Below are positions 1-11,900 of a DNA stretch of 64,000 nt, one piece after another. Origin of the DNA: Arctopsyche grandis. Taxonomy: Eukaryota; Arthropoda; Insecta; Trichoptera; Hydropsychidae. Under the pieces are notes generated by a model. The model searched no databases. It saw only the letters and a list, made by a program, of their open reading frames with translations, and had not been told where the DNA came from. Each line of letters starts with the position of its first letter. Within the stretch, counting starts at the first letter, position 1. A program made the position numbers and the translations under genes. The DNA lies in NCBI RefSeq assembly GCF_051622035.1, contig NC_135357.1, forward strand, positions 37,121,691 to 37,185,690, read 5' to 3'.

Positions 1-49
1 CGTTTTTAATTAACTTTATTGCTTTTCTGCATTATTCCCACGACACTTA

Positions 50-300
50 AATCTGTGTGAAAATTGTGTTTCTCACAAAAATCAAAACCCTTCTCAAATC
101 TGCGAGACGAATTATGTTTCCCCCAAATATCATTATCCTTCTTAATCTGCGCAACGAATTGTGTGTATCTACCCTCAAGGGATACATATGCAAACACTAA
201 AATATTGTCTTTAATTAGTTTTACCAGCATTTTTCACACGACTTGACTCAAATCGTATTCCCTCAAAAACCCTTTTAAATCTGCGTAACTAATTGTGTGT
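50..300. repeat. Degenerate short tandem repeat at window start
   Basis: Three to four diverged copies of a roughly 60 bp unit are visible, each with a core like AAATCTGCG..ACGAATTGTG followed by a T/C-rich spacer. The copies differ by point changes and small indels. An open frame runs through on the minus strand, but I recognise no protein family. It probably lies in an intron or the upstream flank of the protease gene. Confidence 0.4.
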
Positions 301-508
301 AAACCATTTCTCGATTATAATCTATGCGTATATTTTCATTATGAATTGTCGGAGAAAACATCTATATTTTGTTGAAAAATCAAACGCCTTGTATTTATTC
401 TGAGATATGTCGATAATTGGCCGAAGTTATTCATTGTATGTAATTCATTTAATTTTATATACAATAAATAATAAAAGTACCTGGCTTAACCTCATTCAAT
501 TATTTCAG

Positions 509-3500
509 CTTCAAATTCAAACATCTGGGAAGAAGGAAATAGATCTTCACTTCTTAGGTAAATAGTATATATGTATTATTTATAACATATATATGTATAC
601 ATAGATGTCTGTCAAATGTGGAGGAGTAAATAACATTTTTTTATCATTGAACCCATGTTTGTTGCTATTGATTAATATTATAGTTTCCCTTGGGCAATAT
701 GTTATTTAAATAATATTATTTTAGCGCAAAAATGCAACGTTTCGAGCAAATTGTATTTTATTTTAATTTTATCTGTTATTTGATTGAAGAAATACAACCC
801 ACGAAGCATTTTGAAAAATTTGTTTGACATGCGAATATTTGTAAATTACATAATTGTTTTATATTATTGTTAAAAATAAATTATAATTTTAATGAAGAAA
901 ATAGTCTAATACCAAAATAATATTTCCCACGAAATCAATTTGTCAAATAACTTGGAAATTTTTGAGCTATGTAGAAGCAAAGTACATACAAAATACATGG
1001 GTTACTCTTAATTTTTTTTTCAATATAATTTATTTATTTATTTATTTGGAAAATTTACAGTTTATTAAGTTACATAGATTGATAGTAAAAAAAATATAAT
1101 TATGTTAAGTAAACCATTAATAATTTTCACATATAGGTAAAAAAAAGAAAAGCTCAAACATTTAAAATAAGAAAATAAATAAATAATAAATAAATAATTC
1201 GATTAAAATATAACTTAATTTGACATTAAAATGAAATAAGCACTAATCGTATCTTATCTTCTGTTTCAAAATGAATTTTTATACGTGTATTATGTTAAAA
1301 GTATTACAAATTGGGTCAAGTTTAAATTGCAAAAGTGAGAAAATACATTTGAATTATTGTGCTATAATCGTTAAAATTCGAAAATCTTCTGTTTATATAC
1401 ATATGTACATACATATATATTCAGATGTATCAGAAGATTAAAATTGAATTATTTAAATATTATTTTCCTCCATTTGGCAACTGATTAAAAAAAACCCACC
1501 ACTGATATATGTAGGTATACCTAGTCAAAAAATAATCTTCACATGAAATGTAGAAAAGACCATCGATTGTACCTATACATATATATGTACTTGACATATC
1601 CAATTCAATAAAACCTGTGTATGCTTTAGGAATTGCTTTGCTCCCCCTAGACTTGAACATGGATATTATTTGATCAATGGTAAAACTGTATCCGTTGCTT
1701 CAAATATTAGCCATTATTCGGTCCTCACATACTTCTGCGATGACGTTTATTCAAAAACGGGTGGTGAAATCCTCTACTGTCGTCCAGATGGAACCTGGAA
1801 CTCTTATATGGAGTGCACGAGTGAGAGCCATCAATAATATATGTGTGTCTGGATAAAATGCATTATATGCATATTTAAACATGACATGTCTGTGTGTTAT
1901 AGAGTTATGCGAACCTCCGCGATCTTTAACGGTTGATTTCACCTGTGCCCTCAGAGGAGATTATGTCAATTGCAGCAAACCGATGAAAAACGGCACCATT
2001 GTCAATCTTAGCTGCAAACCACATCATACAACATACACAAATAGACAGCTCAACACGTTGACATGTATAAAGGGTCGATGGGACAAAGCTTTGAACGAAT
2101 GCGCTCCCGGTAAGCTACCCAAGATGGAAATATTCAATAGAGAAACATTTACAATAAAATCTGTATTATTAACCAAAAAATGCGCACATAGAAAAAAACG
2201 AAATAAAAAATAAACGAAAACAAAAAATAGTGTGGCTATAACACTATCCCAATAAATATATTTCAATAGAAAATACTCAATATAAAATAGTATTAACATT
2301 GGGAAAAAATCCCAAATGAAAATACGTACTTTTGACTTTTGATTTGAACTGGACGACGACTTTGAAAGTTAAAAAGTACTAAAAATAAAAGATAAAATAC
2401 CCGACTATATATTCCAATATTCATTTTGAACAGAAAATTGACAGATTTTGAGAGATCAACCGAATAACACCAAGATATAGAAAAATCGCGTGATTTAAAA
2501 AACACATCTCGAGCCAATCAACATTTTTTATTACCAGATTCGTATTCATTGGGCATAGATCTATAAGAAAAGTAATATCTCGTCCCTGAACCAAAAAAAA
2601 AGTCGTCATTTATCGAACAGTATAATCGATTAATACTGATTAAGCGAGATTAGTCCAAGAAGTGTGAAAAACCGCACACACAAAAATAAAATTTTTAGTT
2701 GTGCGATTATGTTTTCGATGTGCTTCTATCATGTCCGCATTCTTCGTTTGCGGTTTTATCATACATTTCAATGAAGATATGCGTTTTTCTAACCAGATTG
2801 TGGTCAAGAGAATGGTGTGGGTGCTAGATTAGTAATTGGAGGACAAATAGAGCACCGTAAATTTTCCCCTTGGCACTTAGGTGTCTATAAGTATAACAAA
2901 AATAATGGAACATATGAACAGTTTTGCGGTGGTACGATCATCACCAGGAACATCGTCATTAGTGGTAAGATTCTGTGGAATTGTTCTAATTTGTATGTAT
3001 TTAATTATTCTAATTTATGTATATACATACATATGCACATATGTTAGCTGCACACTGTTTCGATTTCCCTGGAGATGAAAATTTGTATGCCGTCGCAGCT
3101 GGGAAGATTTACAGGCAATGGGATCATCAAGAAAAAGATCAATATGATTACATTCAAAATTCTTCGGTATAGTTGCATTTAGATTTTCACGATATTCTCA
3201 CCTCTTCACCTCATTGTTTAATTTGTTTGATTTCCATTCTACAGGTGAAAGCTATTCACATTCCGAGGTCTTATCTTGGAAATCGTGATTATTATCAGCT
3301 TGATGTCGCCATGTTGCTCTTAAAAACCCCATTCGAATTTAGTAATGAGGTTCATGCTGCATGTCTTGACATCAACGATGGAGATTTTTACGAATACCTT
3401 TTAACTTCAACGCTCCAAGGAAAAGTTAGTTAAATTAATATTATATTAATACTCTACCCGTTTATATTAACCTGGTATTTTTGATTAAGATATCAAATTT

Positions 3501-5509
3501 AAATTGACACTGTTTATTTCCGACGATAGATTGGTTTTTCCCAAACTCTGAAATAAATAAAAGATAAACATTTATATTAATTATTATATGAATATTTAAA
3601 GACCAATATATGTTGTCAGTTTTTCATGTCTAATAAAAAACAAGGGAGTGGCGGAAATTTATTTTTATTTGGTTATTACAAATAATAGACGTCACGTAAA
3701 TGGGTCGATTACTATTTATAGTTAAAAGAAGCAAGTTCCAAAACCTACATATCTATCTAACAAAATTGGATATTATGTATGTATGTATGTGCGGAGCGTG
3801 GACAGTGACGGATACAGGAATTTTTCAAGGGGGGGGGCGATATTAAAATAAACATACATATTTAATGCAGATGCCAACTGAGAAGTTAAAAAGAGGACAT
3901 TCTTTAAAAATAATATTTAATTTTATGCGAAAAATTCGAAACGGTTTAAATAGAAATAAATGCCAGTTTAATTTAATACAAACTCAAATTTATAAAAATT
4001 ATGGTCAGAAAATAGCAATTTGTATATTTAGCGCCACAGGCGAATTATTTTACTAATTCTTGAAATCTCAAATCTCATATTTGCTGGTGCATTCACGTTC
4101 AGTTTAACATAAGAAAAATCTAGTCTATTGAGAAGCGTTTTATTTTACAAAACAGTGTAACGTAAATTATATACATATGAAGTAGTAATTATATTCATAC
4201 GCAGTAGTAATTATATACATATATAGCAGTAATTATATACAAATGTAGTACTCTTAAATTAAAAATAAATATTGGAAAGATCATATTTTAATTGTTGGTA
4301 AATGCTAATTCAATAATTACAAAATATTTTGTAGTCAGCTGAATAAAAAAAGATAATATTCTGAGGATATTTGACAAAAGAAAGAAAACAAAAGAATTTT
4401 GTCAAAAAAGAGGACAAGTTTTTTTTAAAAAGAGATCAGTTGGAAACCCTAATATACAAAAAATATTTTTATATTAGTAGAAAATTTAATTAATACATCG
4501 TAAATTTATTAATTACAATAAATACTCAGGTAATAATGATAAATATAAATTAAAAAATCGGTACTTATTAGCTTAATGTTAGTGTGTGTATACCAGTGGT
4601 TGCGTAATTTTTATAGAGTTTTCCTGCACTTCTTTTCATGTACATAGGTAGCCATCCCTGAATCCATCCCTGAACATGGGTAGCTTATTAGTATGCTTAG
4701 TAGTTATCCGCAATTGTTATATTTATTAGAATGGTGTAAGTGTCTTCAGGAAATGACTATTTATGCTAATTTATTCCTACTTACATAATTCTATTTGTCT
4801 TATATTATTATTAATTAAACGTGAGTTTGGTCTCACTGAGAGTGTTTCTGTATGAATTGTCAATCTTGACTTGAAGTTTATAGTTAAAGACAAGTTTGTG
4901 TTTCTCGTGTACCAGTTTTGAGTGTTTTGAGTGGTCTGTGAGTTCCGATCACAGATTGGGCGATGATTGTCGGTCACCCATTGGTCAACGAGCACTGATC
5001 GTCCAATCTTCACATTACAGTACTACACAAACAACTTAGAAATGGTAAATTATAGGTGGTCGGCTGGGGAATTACAAAGGAGGGAGACACAAGGTCGTCT
5101 TCTAAAATGCTATTGCGGGCAGATGTAAAAGTAATCGGTCGTGAAGACTGCCTAAAAAGTGTTCCAGAAGAGTTCATCCCTCATGTGACAACAAATAAGA
5201 TCTGCATCACCGGTGCAGACAAAAGTAAGCTTGAAAGTGAGCTGGCAAAGTTGATTTTTGCACCGTTACTATCAGATTATGATTTTGCAGATATGACCTT
5301 ATGCAACGGAGACAGTGGTGGCGGTTCACTCGTCAAAGTTCCGATTAAAGGTACCTTTCGGTGGTACCTGATAGGTGTCATCAGTACGGGGGCCCTTGGG
5401 GGACCATCAAGGGATACTTGCCTGGCCAACTCCAGCACTGTTGTAACTAGTCTCTACAACAATAGGAAGTTCATACTCGATGCATTCGACAATTACGACA
5501 GATATTCCC
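509..5509 (+). CDS. ModSP/HP14-like modular serine protease, unit A (sushi-Wonton-protease), 5' end outside window
   Basis: This resembles the apical modular serine protease of insect Toll/prophenoloxidase cascades (Drosophila ModSP, Manduca HP14), a secreted haemolymph protein. Exons I infer: 509-557 (linker), 1630-1820 (sushi, four Cys), 1903-2109 (Wonton, six Cys), 2797-2964, 3048-3166, 3245-3424, 5056-5224 and 5291-5509 (protease). All have AG/GT borders and their phases fit. The protease has an activation site after Leu (RLVIGGQ), His in AAHCFD, Asp in YQLDVAML and Ser in CNGDSGGG. The S1 pocket has Thr before LCNGDSG rather than trypsin's Asp, so it is not trypsin-like. No signal peptide or LDLa repeats are in view, so the start lies upstream. 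If the last intron is not spliced, a TGA at 5524-5526 would end the protein after YDRYSRESLS. If it is spliced, the frame runs into the exon at 5968. Confidence 0.85.
558..1629. other. Intron of unit A, AT-rich
   Basis: The stretch between the inferred linker exon and the sushi exon is very AT-rich, with homopolymer and ATTT runs near 1025-1050 and 1170-1195. I see no gene, no complete transposon and no structured repeat. Confidence 0.4.
3425..5055. other. Protease intron of unit A with AT-rich filler
   Basis: This 1.6 kb intron separates the aspartate-bearing protease exon from the exon starting VVGWG. In unit B the same intron (24210-24296) is only 87 nt, so the A intron is expanded. A G-run near 3830 and a GTAT microsatellite near 3776 suggest transposon debris. 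Three ATATACATAT-containing short direct repeats lie near 4170-4245. No gene was seen. Confidence 0.5.
5225..5290 (+). other. 66 nt in-frame mini-intron or retained segment in unit A
   Basis: GTAAGC at 5225 and TTTTGCAG ending at 5290 frame a 66 nt stretch. It is a multiple of three and has no stop in the reading frame. The homologous unit B junction has the same phase but a 932 nt intron (24466-25397). Splicing gives ..GADKN-MTLCNGDSGGG; retention would add 22 residues just before the catalytic serine loop. Confidence 0.6.
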
Positions 5510-5967
5510 GTGAGTCACTTTCATGAACACTTTTATTAAGTGGTTGGTGATTTCAAGTTCATGGTTATGTATTTGTTTATTTAATAGGGCTGTGGAGTCG
5601 TTAAAAAAACGCGACTCCAACTGCGATAAAAAATAGTTTCAAATACTTTTAAGTCCTATAATCATTAACTTTTAATTAAACTAATAAAATTTTAAAGATT
5701 TGTCAAATATCGGTTCATTCTTCAATTTGAACTTAACACGAGAAAAATACAAATATATAATAGTAACACTGTCAATCGGATATGCATATTCAGTATTGGC
5801 GAGTAACTCTCGTCACAAACACGTGTTAGTAATTTAATATTCACATGCATACATTGTTCAGTGAAAAAAAATAATATAGAATTATATATGTATATTATAA
5901 CTAAAATTATATATATTATAAAATTATATATACAGCCCTGGTATTTAATAACTTTTTTAATTGACAG

Positions 5968-8900
5968 AGTTCGTTGAACCTGCACTATTCACAACTGAAG
6001 TTTCTACAACTCCCGTGCCAGGGTAAATTAAAATTTCAGTATTATAATTAGAGGTAGGATAGTCACAGTGCTATCCATTGTTCCATTGTTGTAAATCCTT
6101 TGTAAAAAAAGGTTCGGCAAACCTTTAACAATGCATTTACAACCTTTGAACAATACGCAGTACCTTCTGTGCCTGGTGACTAATTATAATATATATAAAA
6201 ACCGAGGCGATGTAAATATGTACAGGACAGAACGTGGACAAGTATGGGGAACCAATCACAGCCGAGTATTCTAGACGCGGGGATTCAAATCAAATGCAAG
6301 GTGGGTAACGGGGTAGTGTGGTAGCGGCGAAGTGGGGGGGGTCTGAAGTCGGCGATGCACAGGACGTATCACTTCGTAATTTGTAATTCGTATTTCTTTC
6401 CGAAACCAGCCGTTTCGGAACTACCACCCTTTTCGATTTCGATTTGCGGTAGTATCGGGGTGGCGGCGTCTAAGGGTGGCGGCGGGGGGATGGCGGCGGG
6501 GGGTGGTGGCGGGGGGCGCCAGGGGGGCGGAATTCTTCAGGGAGGTGGGATTGCAGGGGGCTGCAGGATTCTGGATTCCTTTTTGTTTCGGATACGGACT
6601 CCATTTTCAGTTCCGGATACCGATCACTGTTTCAGTTCCAATTCCCGATTTCAATTTGTTTCCGAAACCACCCTTTGAAATTCAACAGGCACAACACTAG
6701 TTATAAATAAAAAACGGCCAAGCATTCGCCACATCACACATCGTTGCAGCGATAATGCGCATGCGTGGATTTGATCAATTGACGTAAAATGGCGTTCACC
6801 TTCGTGCACGAATGCGTGCACCGGACCACTAGTATATAATATTAAATGCAACTAAATAAACAATAATCATTATATCTAAATTAATTGCGCTAATGTGTTT
6901 ACATTTAAAAGGATACCTGTTGATTGCGTGCTACCTCCGTATCCGGAAAATGGCTCATATAATGTAATTGGAAATGATCTATTATCTCCTGGTGATAGAG
7001 TGCAAGTTTTGACAGTTTTGAATTTCACTTGTCAAGTGAACTACACATTGAATGGATCACATAACTCAACTTGTGGAAATGATGGCATTTGGAGTAGAAA
7101 CGTACAATGTAACAGTGAGTATTTACGCGATCTGAACCAATCCTTCATTCATTTGTCCACTAAGGTCTTAAGATCAACATTCACAAGGAGATTTGTTGCT
7201 ATTTGTCATCGTTAGACACGCTGACAGACCATATGAGAGACATATTGAAAAACAGCTTTTTCCATTTCATTTCTGAGAATCTTCCAAACAAAAATTTATT
7301 ATAAACATAAAATATCAAGAATACATAAATAATTTAAGAGGTCAAAATAAAATAATGAAATATTGTTTTAAAAAAAATACTACTTGTTTTTAAAAATACT
7401 ACGGTTTACGAATTCTAGCCAAAGCCTTGTCAACTCTTATCAAGAAGTTGGTACATAAAGAATTCAAATATAATTTTCCAGCTTGATACGTTCAGTAGTG
7501 TGGAAAAATTCGTGTGTTCACAGCATTTTTGACTTTTCTAAAAGGAAAAATACCACTTCCGATTTATTAAATTTAATGATTTTTCTTTATTTCCATCACA
7601 TTGGTACAAGAATCATACTGGAATTTTTTAAAGAGGACACATATTATATTAAAGCGATCGAAAAAAATAGTGGAAAAAAAATTGAACACTTCCGATTGAC
7701 TGGTTTTCCCTAAATTTTATATACATTTTGGTATTAAGCTTAAACTTTTAGATATAAATTTTTAAGTACATACTCAAAGGTTTCTGAGAAAAACATAATA
7801 AGCCTCGATTTTAAGTAAAATTATTACTTTCGGTTGAGGTACAAAAAATTTAAATAAATTAATAAAAAAAATACGCAGATGCAAATTATGTGACAAATAA
7901 TTCACCTTAGATCATGATTAATCATCATTTGGAACACTTAGTTTTTTTTTTCATACATATATATTTAAATTGAGTCGTGTTATTTGATTACGATCTAATT
8001 TTAGTCACTCGATTATAAAATTAAAAAAGTTATTTTCATTCAAGATTCGATTTGTGAAGATGACCCATTCTTTGCAAACTGTCAACTTATTGTGAGGGCT
8101 AAATATTGTTCTCACAAATATTATGCAAGGTAAATAAAGTTTTTCAATTGTAAAAAAACAGGACCTGTTTGATGTAATATATGTATAATATCTAATTAAT
8201 TTCAGGTTTTGTTGTGATTCTTGCACCGCAGCAGGGCAGATCAGTCCGTACGTTTTTTTGCTAGTTTTATATATGTACACATGTAAACAATTTGAATATT
8301 TATATTATTAATTTACTAAAAAAAATATTGACATCTAGCTGAAGAAGGATATCGAGCCACTCTCCTCCCCCCCCCTCGAACGTGCAATTATTACTCGTGT
8401 TCGAGATAGATTTATTCTGATAATTTTATGTGACATCTATGGAAAATAAAGAAAAGTTCTTGACCGATATTTTTTTTTATTTTCTACGCCAGCGTTTCCC
8501 AACCTGTGGTACGCGGTTGAAGGTAGGTGGTACGCGGAAATCAGTAATGGCGGACATGCAGGAATGAATGATTTACAATCATAAAACTAAAAATATTTTT
8601 TATATAATTAATAAATATTATCTTAGTTAGTCATCGTCGACTTCAATATGTACAGTTGATGATCGAAAATCTGGCATGGATTTTGGAGTGCATTTTTAAA
8701 TTTACCGCGTACTTGAATTTTACACTTGAGAACAGCTCGATAATGATCTGTAATGTTGCAGATCAAATTTAAAGTACGATTAGAAAATTAGATTTTGGAA
8801 TCTACATATGTATCGAAAATGATCAAACTGAAGTATGTATTTGAAACTTATATAATTTCTTATCTGAAAACAAGAATAGTATGTCTCGGGATCTTGAGAA

Positions 8901-11900
8901 GCAAACAATTGGACAAACAAACCCCTTTGATAATGAACATTTTCGAACAGCTACTTAGGAGAGCTTGATTGAACTTTCAAATTATAGCATTTAAAAACTG
9001 AATTCGAAATAAATAAGGTTATTAATTTTTGGCTAGGTATTAGTGAAGAATATGAACAGCTTTCTGACATAGAGCTTATTAGCGATAAATCGTTTTTATT
9101 CAAACCATTTATCAATAATAGAAGTATGACAAAATAGCATATTTATTTATTTATTAAAAGTTTGGACCATTGTAGTATTACAGGAATTCCTAATGCGCCA
9201 CAATGGTCAAAAATATAACAGAAAAGAAAAGAAATAAAATAATAACTAAAGAAATTAAACATAACAAAAACAAAACATATATAAACAAACAACTAATAAT
9301 AATAATAATTACAAATTATAAAAAACAACAAAGAAGGGAATGTCTTATAAAAGAAAAGAGAGAAATGAAAATAAATATAAACATATGTAAATACACAGAC
9401 AATAATACATTTATACATAATCATAAAAAAACAATAGCAATTACAATAGCAGATACGTAAAAATATCAAATATAAAATATAACATAATGTAACGTACGCC
9501 GCGGATTAAGCGAATATAATCCCAGAGACTGTGTGACCGTTCAAAGATTATCTGTAACGGATATCTGTTAACGGATTAACTAAATGCATACCGTGCGACT
9601 GGTATAAGTGGGTTTTAAGGATTAGCGACAAGCTAAGTGCATGAAACAATGATTGCACTTCTCATACCGTGGGAATACATATCCGAATACGTGACTATAC
9701 AGTAGGTAAACAGATTAGACGTCCTGAGAGACCGTGAGACCGGTGTAAGTGGTTTAAGGGATTAGCGACAAGCTAAGTGCATGAAAGCTAAACAATGACT
9801 GCACTTCTCATACCGTGGGAATACATATCCGAATACGTGACTATACAGTAGGTAAACAGATTAGACGTCCTGAGAGATCTACCCCTTATAAGGCGGTACG
9901 TAGGCGATATCAGGTCATTCTGGACTGAGCGGTGACAGTGCGTGTAACTCCTGAATCATCAATAAATGCTGTGAAACGACTGTTGGCCTTTTACTTGGAT
10001 CCTCCACCCACCCTTACGTAACAATAACATAAGGAATGCCTTGCACCTACAGCCAGTTCCAATCAATAAGAACCAACTGCAAATACAAAACATCCCCGTG
10101 AGGCCCAAATGGAAGAGAGTAAATCAAAATTCCACTCATAAATCACAATCAATCATGAAAACAATGATGAGCGCAGACTACCACATAAATAATAAGGTTA
10201 AAATTTTAATGAGAATGATTAAGTTGTTTAATTTCTTTCGACATTTTCTGTATATCAGGTTTAAATTTGGTAGTAGAAATTTTTAAAACTGTCTATAAGT
10301 GTCGATCTGTAATGCTTGATCTTAAGGAGCTTTTATTTAAATTCATTACGGAAAATGTCTGCTCACATATACAGTCCCATGACAGCGAATTACTAACACC
10401 ATGCGGATTTTGCAAATTCTATGTTTAGAGCTATATATTGAAGAGTAGGTTCGTAAAATTAAAACAAAGATGTGTTTATAATGATTATACATAGTTTATT
10501 TACAATATTAATACAACATATATATATATATTATTAATATTTTGTATGTCCACCCTTATTTCGGAGACACGATGCTATTCTTTTGGGCATACTCTCGATA
10601 CAAGACGCAATGGTTGACTTTATCTCAGGATCTCCCTGCCACACAGAAATTATGTTTTGTTTTAGGATATTTTTATTGGTACATTGGAGCTTATTTAATT
10701 TCATTTTAAGGGTATGCCGGACATTTTCTTTAGGATTTAGATCGGGAGAATTACCGGGCCAGTGAAGGAGCGGTAAATTGTGGTTGGACATGATTTTTTT
10801 CACAATTTTGGCTTTATGGCAGGGTGCAAAAATATTGCATTAAGTGCAGGCGATCCCTTTTGTCAATTTTGTTTTGTATAGAGTGCAATAGGGTGTATCG
10901 CAATACCGTTATATATTGCGAAGCATTCATCATCCCTTCTACAAAATACAATGGCCCCCGACCTTCCGCTCTAATTGAGCCCCAAATCATGAGTGACAGC
11001 GGGTGTTTCACATTTTTTATGACACAGGACTCATTATACCGCTTGCCGACTCGCCTACGTACGTATTGGTGAGTCGGTGTCATCAATTGAATTGACGACT
11101 CGTCAGAGAAGTGAACCTTAAAAATGTTAAAAACATCGATTAATTCAATTCATTCAAAAAAAATTAGACAAATAATTTAATTTCAATTAAATTACCCCTT
11201 TCCAATCGTCGAGGGTGAAGTGGCGATGCTCATTAGCCAAATTGAGCCTGGCTTTCTTCATTTTTGGCGTCAAAAGCGTTTTTTTAAGTAGTTGTCTGCC
11301 ATTCATCCCCGCGTCTGCGAAACGGCGTTGTATTGTCCGAGTCGATATTTCGGTTCCGCTCCCGTAAATTTGTCTGGATTTTTTTATTTGTGGCAAACCG
11401 ATCCTTCTCAACAGTATTTATAATATATCGATCGACTCGAGGACCGTATTTTCGAGTGCCACAACAATTCTTACGCTTGGGGACCGTAGGATTTTCACCT
11501 CTTTTTAGTTGGGTGCTAATTTTATGCACACTGAAAACTCTAACCCCCTAATCTTTAGCAATATATCGTATAGAATACTTCCCAGTATTTAATAATGTGG
11601 AAATATTGGCGATTTTCTCCATAGATAAATCTTTATTTCTTCCCATCTAAAAAGGAAAGGGGTTTTTTTCACAAGCAATTTAAACAAATAATTAAGTCAC
11701 ATTTAAAAAATTTAAACACTTTAACTTACTTCAATGATATCGATAATATACAGGAAAGCAAAAATCTCTTCAAAACTAACTTTTCTCCCAGTGAAAGCAC
11801 ACGTCTACACCAAACGAATTTCAAAGCCAAACTGTGTATTTGCACTTGTTCGGTTTTTAAACTATTTGTATAAACACTACTCATCCTATCCTTCTCTAAA

